The notes under the pieces were generated by a model that was not told the DNA's origin, ran no database searches, and was given only the letters and a program-made list of their open reading frames with translations. The translations under genes and the position numbers were made by a program. From Chryseobacterium sp. ON_d1 (lineage in GTDB: Bacteria > Bacteroidota > Bacteroidia > Flavobacteriales > Weeksellaceae), in contig NZ_BJTC01000001.1 in NCBI RefSeq assembly GCF_006829085.1, positions 1 to 64,000 on the forward strand: a DNA stretch of 64,000 nt, in the 5' to 3' direction. Shown in pieces: positions 45,218-52,629 of the stretch. Position 1 is the first letter of the stretch; each line of letters opens with the position of its first letter.

Positions 45218-46231
45218 ATGAGTATAAAGGTTCCAAAATTTATTTTGAAGATTCAGGAGTTTTTTGACAACATTCATATTCCTGTTTTGGGAATATCGCT
45301 TTGGCAGATGTTTCAGATCTATATTTCAGGGATTTTTAAAGGAAAGATAGGAAGAAAAGCAGCGGCTATTTCATGGAGCTTTACGATAAGTCTGTTTCCG
45401 TTTATTCTGTTCCTGCTTTCGGTCTTACCGTATATGCCGCATTATGCGAAACTGCAGTTCTATATTTTTGAAGTATTAATGCATAATGTTTTTCCATCCA
45501 ACATGGAAGGAGATATACGGGGATATATTGAGGCCAATATTGTTCCCAATATGAAAGGCATCAGTAATCTGACCATTGTGCTGGCACTGCTTTTTGCAAC
45601 CAACGGAACGTTTTCCCTGATCAACGGGTTCAATGAAAATTCTGATGAAAAACTCAGTGATGTGAAAGAATTCATTCTTTCGTTTTTTATTACAATAGGC
45701 TTTATTACTATTGTATTCCTGGCTCTTTTCGGGGTTTATTATGCAGAAGTGGTATTAAAGCCTTTTACACCGGCTTACGATATTTCATGGCTGGTGAATA
45801 ACCTCTCCAAAATTATTGGATTTGTCTCTTTTCCGCTTTTTTACTTTATCCTTTTAACCTTATTTTACTGGTTGGGAACTGTAAAGATTACAAGATTCAG
45901 GCAGGCGGTTCCGGGAGCTATTCTGACCACCGTATTGTTTGTGGTCACTACTTATATTTTCGCTATTTATGTGAAGGATATTGCAAGGTATAACGTGCTC
46001 TACGGATCTATTGGAAGCATGATCCTGCTGATGGTGTGGGTAAATGTGAATGTCTATCTCCTTCTGTTTGGGAATGAACTGAATATGGCGATCCGAAAAC
46101 TCAGAATAGAAAAGCTGCTGTCTGATGAGATTCAGAAAGAAGCTATACAATATCACGGCCAGATTAAAGAACCTGACTTCGAGAGTGATGAAGAGCACAA
46201 AAGAAAGATGGAGGACCGGAAAAAAGATTAA
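45218..46231 (+). CDS. YihY/BrkB-family inner membrane protein
   Basis: A 337-residue membrane protein with about six helices. KAAAISWSFTISLFPFILFLLSVLPY, LFATNGTFSLINGFN, and GSIGSMILLMVWVNVNVYLLLFGNELN are the conserved parts of the YihY/virulence factor BrkB family. The function is unsettled; older RNase BN labels are wrong. The tail is charged (SDEEHKRKMEDRKKD) and cytoplasmic. Its 3' end overlaps the convergent nhaA gene by four bases, so there is no room for a terminator and transcripts may collide. Confidence 0.9.
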   Translation: MSIKVPKFILKIQEFFDNIHIPVLGISLWQMFQIYISGIFKGKIGRKAAAISWSFTISLFPFILFLLSVLPYMPHYAKLQFYIFEVLMHNVFPSNMEGDIRGYIEANIVPNMKGISNLTIVLALLFATNGTFSLINGFNENSDEKLSDVKEFILSFFITIGFITIVFLALFGVYYAEVVLKPFTPAYDISWLVNNLSKIIGFVSFPLFYFILLTLFYWLGTVKITRFRQAVPGAILTTVLFVVTTYIFAIYVKDIARYNVLYGSIGSMILLMVWVNVNVYLLLFGNELNMAIRKLRIEKLLSDEIQKEAIQYHGQIKEPDFESDEEHKRKMEDRKKD

Positions 46232-47406
46232 TTCTCTTCCAGTTCCGGGTTTTCTTTTGAGCTTAAGCTTAGTATAATAAATCCGGCAACTGCAGCGATG
46301 AAGGAAGCTATTAAAATGGCAAATTTAGCCTCATCCTGAATCTGTATTTCGTCTTTGAAAGAAAGCAGGGCAATAAAGATTGACATTGTAAATCCGATTC
46401 CGGCCAATAATCCTACACCCATCATCTGCAGCCAGGTACTGTTCTGAGGCAGAGAGCTGAGTTTTAATTTAATGGCAATCAATGAGAATAAATTAATCCC
46501 AAGCAGCTTGCCTAATACTAAACCACAAATAATGCCCAATCCCAGGGTGCTTGTAGCTCCGGCAACCATTTCATTGGAAAAAGTGATATTCGTATTCGTT
46601 AAAGCAAATATGGGCATAATCAGAAAGCTTACCGGAATATGAAGCCGGTGCTCCAGTTTTTCCAGCGGCGAAATCTCAACATTGGAAGCATTGGTAGGAA
46701 TTGAAAAGGCCAGTAAAACACCTGCTATGGTAGCGTGAATTCCGGAATGATGAAGGAAGTACCATAGAAAGAGTCCCGGAATAATGTAAAATACAGTCTT
46801 GGTTACTTTTAGGAAGTTTAAGATAAAAAGTAAAGCCGTTACCCCAAAAGACAGGAGAAGATAGCTCCAGTGAATTTGTTCTGTATAAAAAACTGCAATT
46901 ACAAGAATAGCTCCCAGATCATCTACAATAGCCAATGCTGCTAAAAATATTTTGATAGAATTCGGAATCTTTTTACCCAACATTGAAATGATAGCCAGGG
47001 AGAAAGCAATATCGGTTGCCATAGGAATTCCCCAGCCATTGCTGTATTCTGTCCCTGTATTGAAAATGCTGTAGATTACGGCTGGAACGAGCATTCCGCC
47101 TACGGCAGCAAAAATAGGAAGGGAAGCGTTCTTAAAAGATGAAAGCTCACCTTCTACAAGTTCACGCTTTATTTCAAGACCTACCAGAAGGAAGAATATG
47201 GCCATCAGTCCGTCATTGATCCAGATGCTGACAGGATATTCCAACCCAAAAAGATGAGTGCCCACTTCTTTGTCTAAAAAATGCTGAAATCCTTCTGCTA
47301 AAGTTGAGTTGGCAATAAGCAATGAAATCAGCACACAGAAAATAAGAATAATTCCTGAAGACTGACTGTTACTGAAAAATTTTTTAAAATAAAGAGTTAA
47401 ATTCAT
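46228..47406 (-). CDS. nhaA: Na+/H+ antiporter NhaA
   Basis: A 392-residue antiporter expelling sodium in exchange for protons. GWGIPMATDIAFSLAIISMLG and FLAALAIVDDLGAILVIAVFY contain the ion-binding Asp pair (VDDLGA) and the crossed helix 4/11 region; GLLAGIGFTMSIFIALLSF is the conserved last part. Twelve helices fit. Its ATG starts one base after the stop of the RelA/SpoT gene (TAGCATG), so the two must be co-transcribed, linking salt/pH homeostasis with the stringent response gene. Confidence 0.93.
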   Translation of the reverse strand: MNLTLYFKKFFSNSQSSGIILIFCVLISLLIANSTLAEGFQHFLDKEVGTHLFGLEYPVSIWINDGLMAIFFLLVGLEIKRELVEGELSSFKNASLPIFAAVGGMLVPAVIYSIFNTGTEYSNGWGIPMATDIAFSLAIISMLGKKIPNSIKIFLAALAIVDDLGAILVIAVFYTEQIHWSYLLLSFGVTALLFILNFLKVTKTVFYIIPGLFLWYFLHHSGIHATIAGVLLAFSIPTNASNVEISPLEKLEHRLHIPVSFLIMPIFALTNTNITFSNEMVAGATSTLGLGIICGLVLGKLLGINLFSLIAIKLKLSSLPQNSTWLQMMGVGLLAGIGFTMSIFIALLSFKDEIQIQDEAKFAILIASFIAAVAGFIILSLSSKENPELEEN

Positions 47407-47407
47407 G

Positions 47408-49618
47408 CTATGATTGTAGTCGTCTCACTCTGGAAACTCCATTAATACTTTTAAGTTTTTTAAAGGTTTCCTCTAACTGACCTTTATTTTTGACTTCCAG
47501 ATTGATATTTCCTGTAAAAACGCCGTTGTTGGATTCAATAGACATACTTTTCATATCCATTCCCATACTTCCGCTGATGACCGTCGTAATATCGTTGATC
47601 ATCCCCATTCTGTCCAGTCCTTCAATCTCAATTTTTACTCTGTTTTTGAAGCTTTCGGCATTCACCCATTTGGCAGGAATAACACGGTAATCATACTGTG
47701 CTCTGAGATTGATGGCATTCGGGCAGTTGTCACTGTGTACCTTGATTCCATCTGAAATGGTGATGAATCCGAAAATTTTGTCTCCCGGAATTACGGTACA
47801 GCATTTTGCATAGCTGTAGTTAAGTTTTTCCTCATCTTTTCCAAAGACAATCATATCAAGGTTTTCCTCTTTCGGTTCCTCAAAATGCTGGCTTTTATTA
47901 GGCGATTTTCTGAATCTTGAAAGTAAGTTGTTGAATACATTTTTACTTTCTATATATCTTCTCAGGCTGCTTACATCCAGTTCATTACTTTGGAATTTAA
48001 GGAAGAGTTCCTGAGATGATTTTAAATTGAAAAATTTCTGAAGTTTGTTGATTTCTTCATCATTGAAATTGATTTTCGCATGACGGAGCTTTCGCTGCAG
48101 AATTTCTTTTCCTTCTTCTACCAGTTGATTTTTCTGAGAATTCAGGTAACTTTTGATTTTGGACTTGGCTTTTGAAGTTACCACAAATTCCAGCCAGTCA
48201 GATTTTGGCTTCTGATTCTGAGAAGAAAGGATATCCACCTGATCTCCGTTTTGAAGGATGTAGGAAATGGGAACCAGTTTTCCATTGATTTTGGCTCCTA
48301 AGCATTTCATTCCCAGGTCCGAGTGGACAGAGAAAGCGAAATCCAGAGCTGTAGCATTGGTCGGAAGGATTTTAATCTCTCCTTTTGGTGTAAAGACAAA
48401 TACCTCTTTTGAATATAGGTTGAGTTTAATATTATCCAGAAGTTCTGAAGTGGAAAGGTTTTGCTGTTGCTCCAGTACTTCACGGATTTCGGTTACCCAT
48501 TTTTCAAAGTTTCTGTCATCAGAACTTTGTTTATAACCTTCTTTGTATTTGTAGTGGGCGGCCACCCCTTTTTCAGCGATTTCGTCCATCCTTTCTGAAC
48601 GGATCTGTACTTCAATCCATTTTTTATCAGGGCCTAAAACGGTTAGGTGAAGACTTTCATATCCTGTAGAACGGGGTTGTGTAATCCAGTCACGCATTCT
48701 TGAAGGGTTACTGTGATAAACATCCGTAACGATAGAATAAATCTTCCAGGCCAGGAATTTTTCATTTTTGGCATCCGATTTATAAATAATCCTGATGGCA
48801 TAGTTGTCAAAAACTTCTTCAAAGGAAACGCCCTGCTTCAGCATTTTTCTGTAAATAGAAGAGATGGCTTTTGCACGGCCTTTGATTTTAAAGTTTAGGC
48901 CTTCTTCATGAAGTCTTTCGGATACTTCTTTCTTGAATTCTTCAATATACCTTTCACGGCTTTCTTTGGCCAATTCCAATTTTTCCGTGATTTCGTTATA
49001 TACTTCGGGATTATTGTATTTTAAAGAAAGATCTTCCAGCTCGGATTTGATGTTGTACAATCCAAGACGGTGGGCCATCGGAGCATAGATATACACCGTT
49101 TCTGAAGCGATTTTTTTCTGTTTATCCGGAGCCATGCTTTCCAGGGTCCGCATGTTGTGGAGGCGGTCTGCAATTTTGATCAGGATCACTCTGAAATCTT
49201 CGGATAAGGTTAATAACAGTTTTCTGTAGTTTTCAGACTGAACAGAGATATTCTGATGGTTCATGATGGATATCTTGGTGAGTCCATTCACGATATTGGC
49301 AATCTTTTCCCCGAATATTTTTTTCAGATCTTCATAGGTATAGTCAGAATCTTCAATTACATCATGCAACAGTGCACAGGCAATAGAAGTAGCTCCCAGA
49401 CCAATTTCTGTCGCTACGATTTTAGCAACAGCAATAGGGTGGTAGATGTAAGGCTCTCCGGATTTTCTCCTTTGATCCTTGTGGGCATCCAGCGCAATAT
49501 CGAATGCCTTTCGGATGAGTTTGTTGTTTTCCTCATCCAGTGTTCTGTATGTGTTAGAAATCAGGTCCTTATATCTTGCGAGGATCTCCTTATTCTCTTG
49601 TTCTAAATCGTAACTCAT
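47408..49618 (-). CDS. RelA/SpoT (p)ppGpp synthetase/hydrolase
   Basis: A 736-residue bifunctional alarmone enzyme. HD hydrolase domain: YIYHPIAVAKIVATEIGL, ALLHDVIEDSDYTYEDL and RLHNMRTLESM keep all metal ligands including HD and ED. Synthetase domain: ISSIYRKMLKQ, RDWITQPRSTGYESLHLTV and KWIEVQIRSERMDEIAEKG (catalytic EVQIR, VAAHYKYK). TGS domain at about 395-455 (EVFVFTPKGEIKILPTNATALDFAF), zinc-finger-like region with YAKCCTVIPGDKI, and a C-terminal ACT domain (IEGLDRMGMINDITTVISG). This is probably the main Rsh protein of the cell. It is first in an operon with nhaA. Confidence 0.95.
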   Translation of the reverse strand: MSYDLEQENKEILARYKDLISNTYRTLDEENNKLIRKAFDIALDAHKDQRRKSGEPYIYHPIAVAKIVATEIGLGATSIACALLHDVIEDSDYTYEDLKKIFGEKIANIVNGLTKISIMNHQNISVQSENYRKLLLTLSEDFRVILIKIADRLHNMRTLESMAPDKQKKIASETVYIYAPMAHRLGLYNIKSELEDLSLKYNNPEVYNEITEKLELAKESRERYIEEFKKEVSERLHEEGLNFKIKGRAKAISSIYRKMLKQGVSFEEVFDNYAIRIIYKSDAKNEKFLAWKIYSIVTDVYHSNPSRMRDWITQPRSTGYESLHLTVLGPDKKWIEVQIRSERMDEIAEKGVAAHYKYKEGYKQSSDDRNFEKWVTEIREVLEQQQNLSTSELLDNIKLNLYSKEVFVFTPKGEIKILPTNATALDFAFSVHSDLGMKCLGAKINGKLVPISYILQNGDQVDILSSQNQKPKSDWLEFVVTSKAKSKIKSYLNSQKNQLVEEGKEILQRKLRHAKINFNDEEINKLQKFFNLKSSQELFLKFQSNELDVSSLRRYIESKNVFNNLLSRFRKSPNKSQHFEEPKEENLDMIVFGKDEEKLNYSYAKCCTVIPGDKIFGFITISDGIKVHSDNCPNAINLRAQYDYRVIPAKWVNAESFKNRVKIEIEGLDRMGMINDITTVISGSMGMDMKSMSIESNNGVFTGNINLEVKNKGQLEETFKKLKSINGVSRVRRLQS

Positions 49619-49678
49619 TTGTGCACATGCCTATAATTAGACGAAAATACGAAATTTTTTAGTTTTTTCAAACATAAA

Positions 49679-49706
49679 AGATCCGCAGAATACACTGCGG
49701 ATCTCC
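49679..49706 (-). terminator. Terminator after 49728-50093
   Basis: Stem AGATCCGCAG / CTGCGGATCT with loop AATACA, then TTTTATG on the minus strand. It isolates the upstream hypothetical gene from relA/spoT. Confidence 0.8.
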
Positions 49707-49727
49707 GGTTATCAAGTTTTTATATGA

Positions 49728-50093
49728 TTAGAATTTTACTTCAGAATTCATCCCGTCGCTTGATGTTTTGATCTTAATATCAGGACTGTTGTGAATTTCT
49801 GCTCTGTTTCTTGCGTCGATATACTTTTTAATCGTGTCATAATTCGTTTCGCTGACGTTCATATTTTCAAATAAGTATGATTTCAGGGCTGCATTCTGAA
49901 TAAATACATTCCGTGCAAGATCAATCTGGTTATTATCTTTTACTGTAACACTTGCCAGGTATTGAGGATTGTTAGAATCACTATTAAGGTATATAATGTA
50001 ATCTTCATTTTCAAATCCCGAATTTTCCAGATCACTCTCTAATTTCTTGTAGTCGCTGTGATGCTCAAATAGTCCAGCTAGTATATTTGACAT
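49728..50093 (-). CDS. Hypothetical cytoplasmic protein, 121 aa
   Basis: A 121-residue soluble acidic protein (NILAGLFEHHSDYKKLESDL, GFENEDYIIYLNSDSNNPQYL, ending DIKIKTSSDGMNSEVKF). The N-terminal plan - a helix that answers to a pair of partners, then a short strand and a repeat of the pattern - looks somewhat like small heat-induced stress proteins (YflT-type), but the match is weak. No signal peptide. It has its own terminator. Confidence 0.6.
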   Translation of the reverse strand: MSNILAGLFEHHSDYKKLESDLENSGFENEDYIIYLNSDSNNPQYLASVTVKDNNQIDLARNVFIQNAALKSYLFENMNVSETNYDTIKKYIDARNRAEIHNSPDIKIKTSSDGMNSEVKF

Positions 50094-50389
50094 AGTTAAT
50101 TGGTTTAAAGTTATGACTAAAGTTAGTAATTATTTTCCGATTATCATTGTATTTAAAGCAATAAAATTTGTTAATTAACATTCTGTTTGTAATAGAGTAG
50201 GGCAATGTTTAAAAATAATTATTGAACGGGTGTTTAATTTTAGTGATTGGATAATACCTGTATTTTGAGAACTTTTCGTCTCTTTAGTTTTGTTTTCCAT
50301 TTGAAAATAGAAAGTTACAAGCAAAAAACCTTGCAAGTTGCAAGGTTTTTTATCTATCTACCACACGATGCAATCATGCGGTAGCGAGG
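50094..50389. other. Gap at the left edge of the cassette island
   Basis: AT-rich sequence without an ORF. The right part holds a terminator-like hairpin (50322-50351) and repeat copy A (50361-50390), described separately. The left 200 bases show nothing recognisable. Confidence 0.4.
50322..50351 (+). terminator. Terminator-like hairpin at repeat copy A
   Basis: Stem AAAAACCTTGCA / TGCAAGGTTTTT, loop AGT, immediately followed by TATCTATCTA and the repeat. The same arrangement (hairpin, TTTTTTATCTnTCTn, repeat) recurs at 52084-52173. Confidence 0.7.
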
Positions 50390-50390
50390 A
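50361..50390 (+). repeat. Island repeat, copy A
   Basis: Begins CCACACGATGCAATC and ends ATGCGGTAGCGAGGA. The two halves CCACACGAT and ATGCGG(T) pair as an imperfect hairpin. At its right end coding sequence of a broken IS1182-type transposase begins at once (AAT AGG AAC AGC). Confidence 0.7.
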
Positions 50391-50791
50391 ATAGGAACAG
50401 CTATTCAAAAACAGATCCTGATGCTTCTTTTATGCGCATGAAAGAGGATCATATGGGGAACGGGCAGCTCAAAGCGGCTTACAATCTTCAGTTGAGTACC
50501 GAGAATCAGTTTATCATTAATTATACTCTGCATCCTAATCCTGGTGACACTAAAACCCTTCTTGCTCATATTAAAAACTTTGAACACCTTTATCATAAAT
50601 CTCCCAACGAAATAGTAGCTGACGCAGGATATGGCTCAGAAGAGAACTATATTTTTCTCCAAAAGAGAAAAGTCAAAGCTTACATCAAGTATAATTATTT
50701 TGATAAAGATCAGAAAACCAAAACTATAACATCTTCGCCTTCTAACCCAAAACTTTCAAAACTCAGGCATAAGCCTCTTGTTTACTATTAA
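50390..50791 (+). pseudogene. IS1182-type transposase fragment
   Basis: An internal piece of a DDE transposase. It reads NRNSYSKTDPDASFMRMKED then HMGNGQLKAAYNLQLSTENQ, followed by FIINYTLHPNPGDT and EIVADAGYGSEENYIFLQ, which are typical of the core and second Asp region of IS1182/IS4-like enzymes. The N-terminal third and the C-terminus (last catalytic Glu) are missing, and after KTKTITSS homology seems to stop. The fragment starts right at repeat copy A. It cannot be active. Confidence 0.75.
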
Positions 50792-50891
50792 TTTGTTTTT
50801 AAATTTCATTTATTTTCAGCAGTTAATAATTAAAAATAGCCCTATCACTAAATCTGATACATTACCCGCTTGCGTCGTCGTAAAATATGAT

Positions 50892-51272
50892 TCAGGGAGC
50901 TTTCTTTAAATTTATTATATTATCCTTATACAATAAAATTTTCCCATTATCATCTATTGGATAAAAGTAATCACAATTTTTAGGTACAAAAGAACTTAAA
51001 AAATTATTTCCTTTTGCAATAATAATTCTTTTGTTTAATTCAATTTTAAATATTGGTTGATCTAAATTTCTAATAATATTTAAAATATTTTTATCTGTAA
51101 TTTCAATATCTAATACAATATTATTATTTATAATAATATTGTATTTCGACTCAGAAATTATTAAAATATTTTTGGTCTCATTCATATGTTTTGAAATATA
51201 ACTTTGACTTTTGCAATTATTTATGCTCATAATAGCCAGATTGATTAGAATTAATACCCTTGACATTACCAT
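50892..51272 (-). CDS. Small exported protein, candidate immunity protein
   Basis: A 126-residue product. The N-terminus MVMSRVLILINLAIMSINNC followed by KSQ looks like a lipoprotein signal (Cys20 then KSQ), although Asn before Cys is not standard. The rest is Ile/Asn-rich beta (SKYNIIINNNIVLDIEITDK, FKIELNKRIIIAKG). Its start lies 56 bases inside the preceding gene (51217-51744), an overlap that means tight coupling; a start at 51230 would still overlap by 14 bases. By position and type it parallels the lipoprotein behind the Rhs gene, so an immunity role is proposed, not shown. Confidence 0.55.
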   Translation of the reverse strand: MVMSRVLILINLAIMSINNCKSQSYISKHMNETKNILIISESKYNIIINNNIVLDIEITDKNILNIIRNLDQPIFKIELNKRIIIAKGNNFLSSFVPKNCDYFYPIDDNGKILLYKDNIINLKKAP

Positions 51273-51744
51273 AACTCGGAATTTTTGTTTGTAAATCAGA
51301 TAATTTCATTACTTCAGGCTTTAGTTGCCATCCATTTTTAGTATAAACATATGCGGTTCCATTTTGGCTTTTTCCATAAAAAACAGCACCATGTTGAGTT
51401 TCATTTTTCACATTTGTAAATCTTAATACTGTTGTGCCAAATTTAGCATCTTTTTGAGTTGTTGATGTATAATCATTTTTAAGATTTTGATCAAATGTTG
51501 CTGAATCTGGTATACCAACCCCTACTTTTATATCTTTTCCTTGACTCCCTGCACAAGCTGAGCCCCAGCAATTATAATTATCTTCTGGTGTCGGACCCGT
51601 TTTGCTTGTTCCTGCTAAAGCAACATCTAATGTTAAATCACTTTTCGAATTTTCAATTGACTTAGTGTAAACATTATCTAATTTTACTTTATCAACAGTT
51701 TTTAATGTCGACTTTCCATTTTTTTTCAATATAACCTTGATCAC
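51217..51744 (-). CDS. Displaced Rhs-type C-terminal toxin module, frameshifted
   Basis: From a GTG at 51744 the frame gives 175 residues. A domain begins near EDNYNCWGSACAGSQGKDI and goes on with ETQHGAVFYGKSQNGTAYVYTKNGW; a Cys after Asn-Tyr-Asn and a His before a Gly-rich turn would fit a papain/NlpC-like Cys-His amidase, but the family is not recognised for sure. Upstream of the GTG another frame reads NLIAEKEATQQLSDQGYIEK, which joins this frame (NGKSTLKTVDK) if one A is removed from the A8 run at 51719-51726. So a longer gene has been frameshifted and cut at repeat copy C. It lacks a signal peptide and any Rhs core, as orphan toxin tails do. Confidence 0.5.
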   Translation of the reverse strand: MIKVILKKNGKSTLKTVDKVKLDNVYTKSIENSKSDLTLDVALAGTSKTGPTPEDNYNCWGSACAGSQGKDIKVGVGIPDSATFDQNLKNDYTSTTQKDAKFGTTVLRFTNVKNETQHGAVFYGKSQNGTAYVYTKNGWQLKPEVMKLSDLQTKIPSYGNVKGINSNQSGYYEHK

Positions 51745-51786
51745 TTAATTGTTGTGTAGCTTCTTTTTCTGCAATCAAATTCCCCC

Positions 51787-51816
51787 CCCTGCTACGGCAC
51801 GAATCCCTTCGTGTGG
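51787..51816 (-). repeat. Island repeat, copy C
   Basis: On the minus strand: CCACACGAAGGGATTCGTGC then CGTAGCAGGG, followed by more G (G8 tract, 51782-51789). CCACACGAA and TTCGTG pair as a hairpin. The broken reading frame NLIAEKEA begins directly after the G tract. Confidence 0.65.
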
Positions 51817-51961
51817 TTTAGTTTAAAACTATAGATCAAACTATCAGACTGAATTCCTAAAAATTTTTGTTTTTTATGATCTTATATTTTTAGCAGAAGC
51901 TCTTTTCTGAATTACTATATCGACATCACACACGATAGATATTGATTTGATAGTATAAGTT
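51817..51961. other. Non-coding gap in the cassette island
   Basis: AT-rich, no ORF of note. A CACACGATAG word at about 51929 may be a further relic of the repeat. Otherwise nothing is recognised. Confidence 0.3.
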
Positions 51962-51990
51962 CTACACAATGATTTGTGCGACAGCAGGGG
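51962..51990 (+). repeat. Island repeat, copy E (diverged)
   Basis: CTACACAATGATTTGTGCG then ACAGCAGGGG: the same length and plan as copy B (CCACACGAT ... GTGCGGTAGCGGGG) with about two thirds identical bases. ACACAA and TTGTG pair as a hairpin. A broken frame (IEDIDKFDPATKEYL) starts directly after it. Confidence 0.5.
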
Positions 51991-52085
51991 TATTGAAGAT
52001 ATCGACAAGTTTGATCCTGCAACAAAAGAATATCTGTTCTTTCTCATTGGTAATATTATACAAAATTTTAAAACTAAACAAGCAA
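51991..52085 (+). pseudogene. C-terminal remnant of a small, perhaps HTH-type, protein
   Basis: In one frame the plus strand reads IEDIDKFDPATKEYLFFLIG then NIIQNFKTKQAKK. The style (D-x-L/F-D-x-x-T-K-x-x-L-x-x-L-I-x-x-x-I-x-x-x-K-T-K-Q) resembles the C-terminal helices of small XRE-type regulators common in Chryseobacterium. There is no start codon; the fragment begins at repeat copy E and ends at a terminator hairpin. Assignment is weak. Confidence 0.3.
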
Positions 52086-52116
52086 AAAAAAACTCGCAAA
52101 ATGCGAGGTTTTTTAT
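52084..52116 (+). terminator. Terminator-like hairpin at repeat copy B
   Basis: Stem CTCGCA / TGCGAG, loop AAA, flanked by a long A run and by TTTTTT. It is followed by ATCTGTCTG and the repeat, as in copy A. Confidence 0.7.
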
Positions 52117-52123
52117 CTGTCTG

Positions 52124-52173
52124 CCACACGATCCAATCGTGCGGTAGCGGGGCAATCGTGCGGTAGCGAGGGG
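52124..52173 (+). repeat. Island repeat, copy B with internal tandem duplication
   Basis: CCACACGATC, then CAATCGTGCGGTAGCGGGG (52134-52152) and again CAATCGTGCGGTAGCGAGGGG (52153-52173). CCACACGAT and ATCGTGCGG form a hairpin. Coding sequence of a broken IS110 transposase starts at 52176, directly after the second G-rich end. Confidence 0.75.
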
Positions 52174-52175
52174 AA

Positions 52176-52580
52176 CTCCACAAACAAGCTGAACTTATAA
52201 AATCAGTTCCTGGAATAGGGGAACAGACATGCCTCTATTTCATCATTGCTACAAAGGGTTTTACAGCATTTAAAAACTGGAGAAAATTCGCTTGCTATTC
52301 TGGGGTAGCTCTTTTTCAATACTCCTCGGGTTCAAGTATAAAAGGAAGAACAAAAGTCAATCATCTTGCAGATAAAAAAATGAAATCTTTACTACAAATG
52401 TGTGCATTGACAGCTATTAAATATGACATTCAAATAAAAGAATACTATTACAAAAAGAAATAAGAAGGTAAAAATCCTATGCTTATTTTAAATAATATTA
52501 GATGCAAACTTATAAGCAGGGTATTCGCCGTAATAGAAAGACAAACTCCTTATATTAATACTTATAAATTTGCATCTTAA
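52176..52580 (+). pseudogene. IS110-family transposase C-terminal fragment with a stop
   Basis: The frame from 52176 gives LHKQAELIKSVPGIGEQTC, then FKNWRKFACYSGVALFQYSS and GSSIKGRTKVNHLADKKMKS, then LLQMCALTAIKYDIQIKEYY. This is the transposase_20 domain (PGIG, SG.S..G) of IS110 enzymes. A TAA at 52461 interrupts it; past the stop the same frame continues EGKNPMLILNNIRCKLISR and then VFAVIERQTPYINTYKFAS, as expected of the true C-terminus. The DEDD catalytic half is absent. A dead remnant. Confidence 0.75.
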
Positions 52581-52612
52581 ATTTTAACAATTTTTATTTG
52601 CTTAGTGTCATA

Positions 52613-52628
52613 GAATGCGCAGCGGGGG
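52613..52628 (+). repeat. Island repeat, copy D (3' half only)
   Basis: GAATGCGCAGCGGGGG resembles the right half of the repeat (TGCGGTAGCGGGG). It ends two bases before the stop codon of the Rhs-linked lipoprotein gene. Confidence 0.4.
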
Positions 52629-52629
52629 A

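Noticed and set aside
50832..50890. Possible further repeat copy (GACGCAAGCGGG on the minus strand) behind 50892-51272
   Set aside because: Only the word GCAAGCGGG resembles the repeat; too short to count.
51969..52166. 65-codon plus-strand ORF across repeats E and B
   Set aside because: It is composed of repeat and terminator sequence and has no protein-like pattern after the first codons; a different frame over 51991-52085 looks more like a former gene.
50322..52628. CRISPR array or integron attC array in the repeat island
   Set aside because: Copies are on both strands, irregularly spaced, with no equal spacers, no cas or integrase gene, and no GTTRRRY core.
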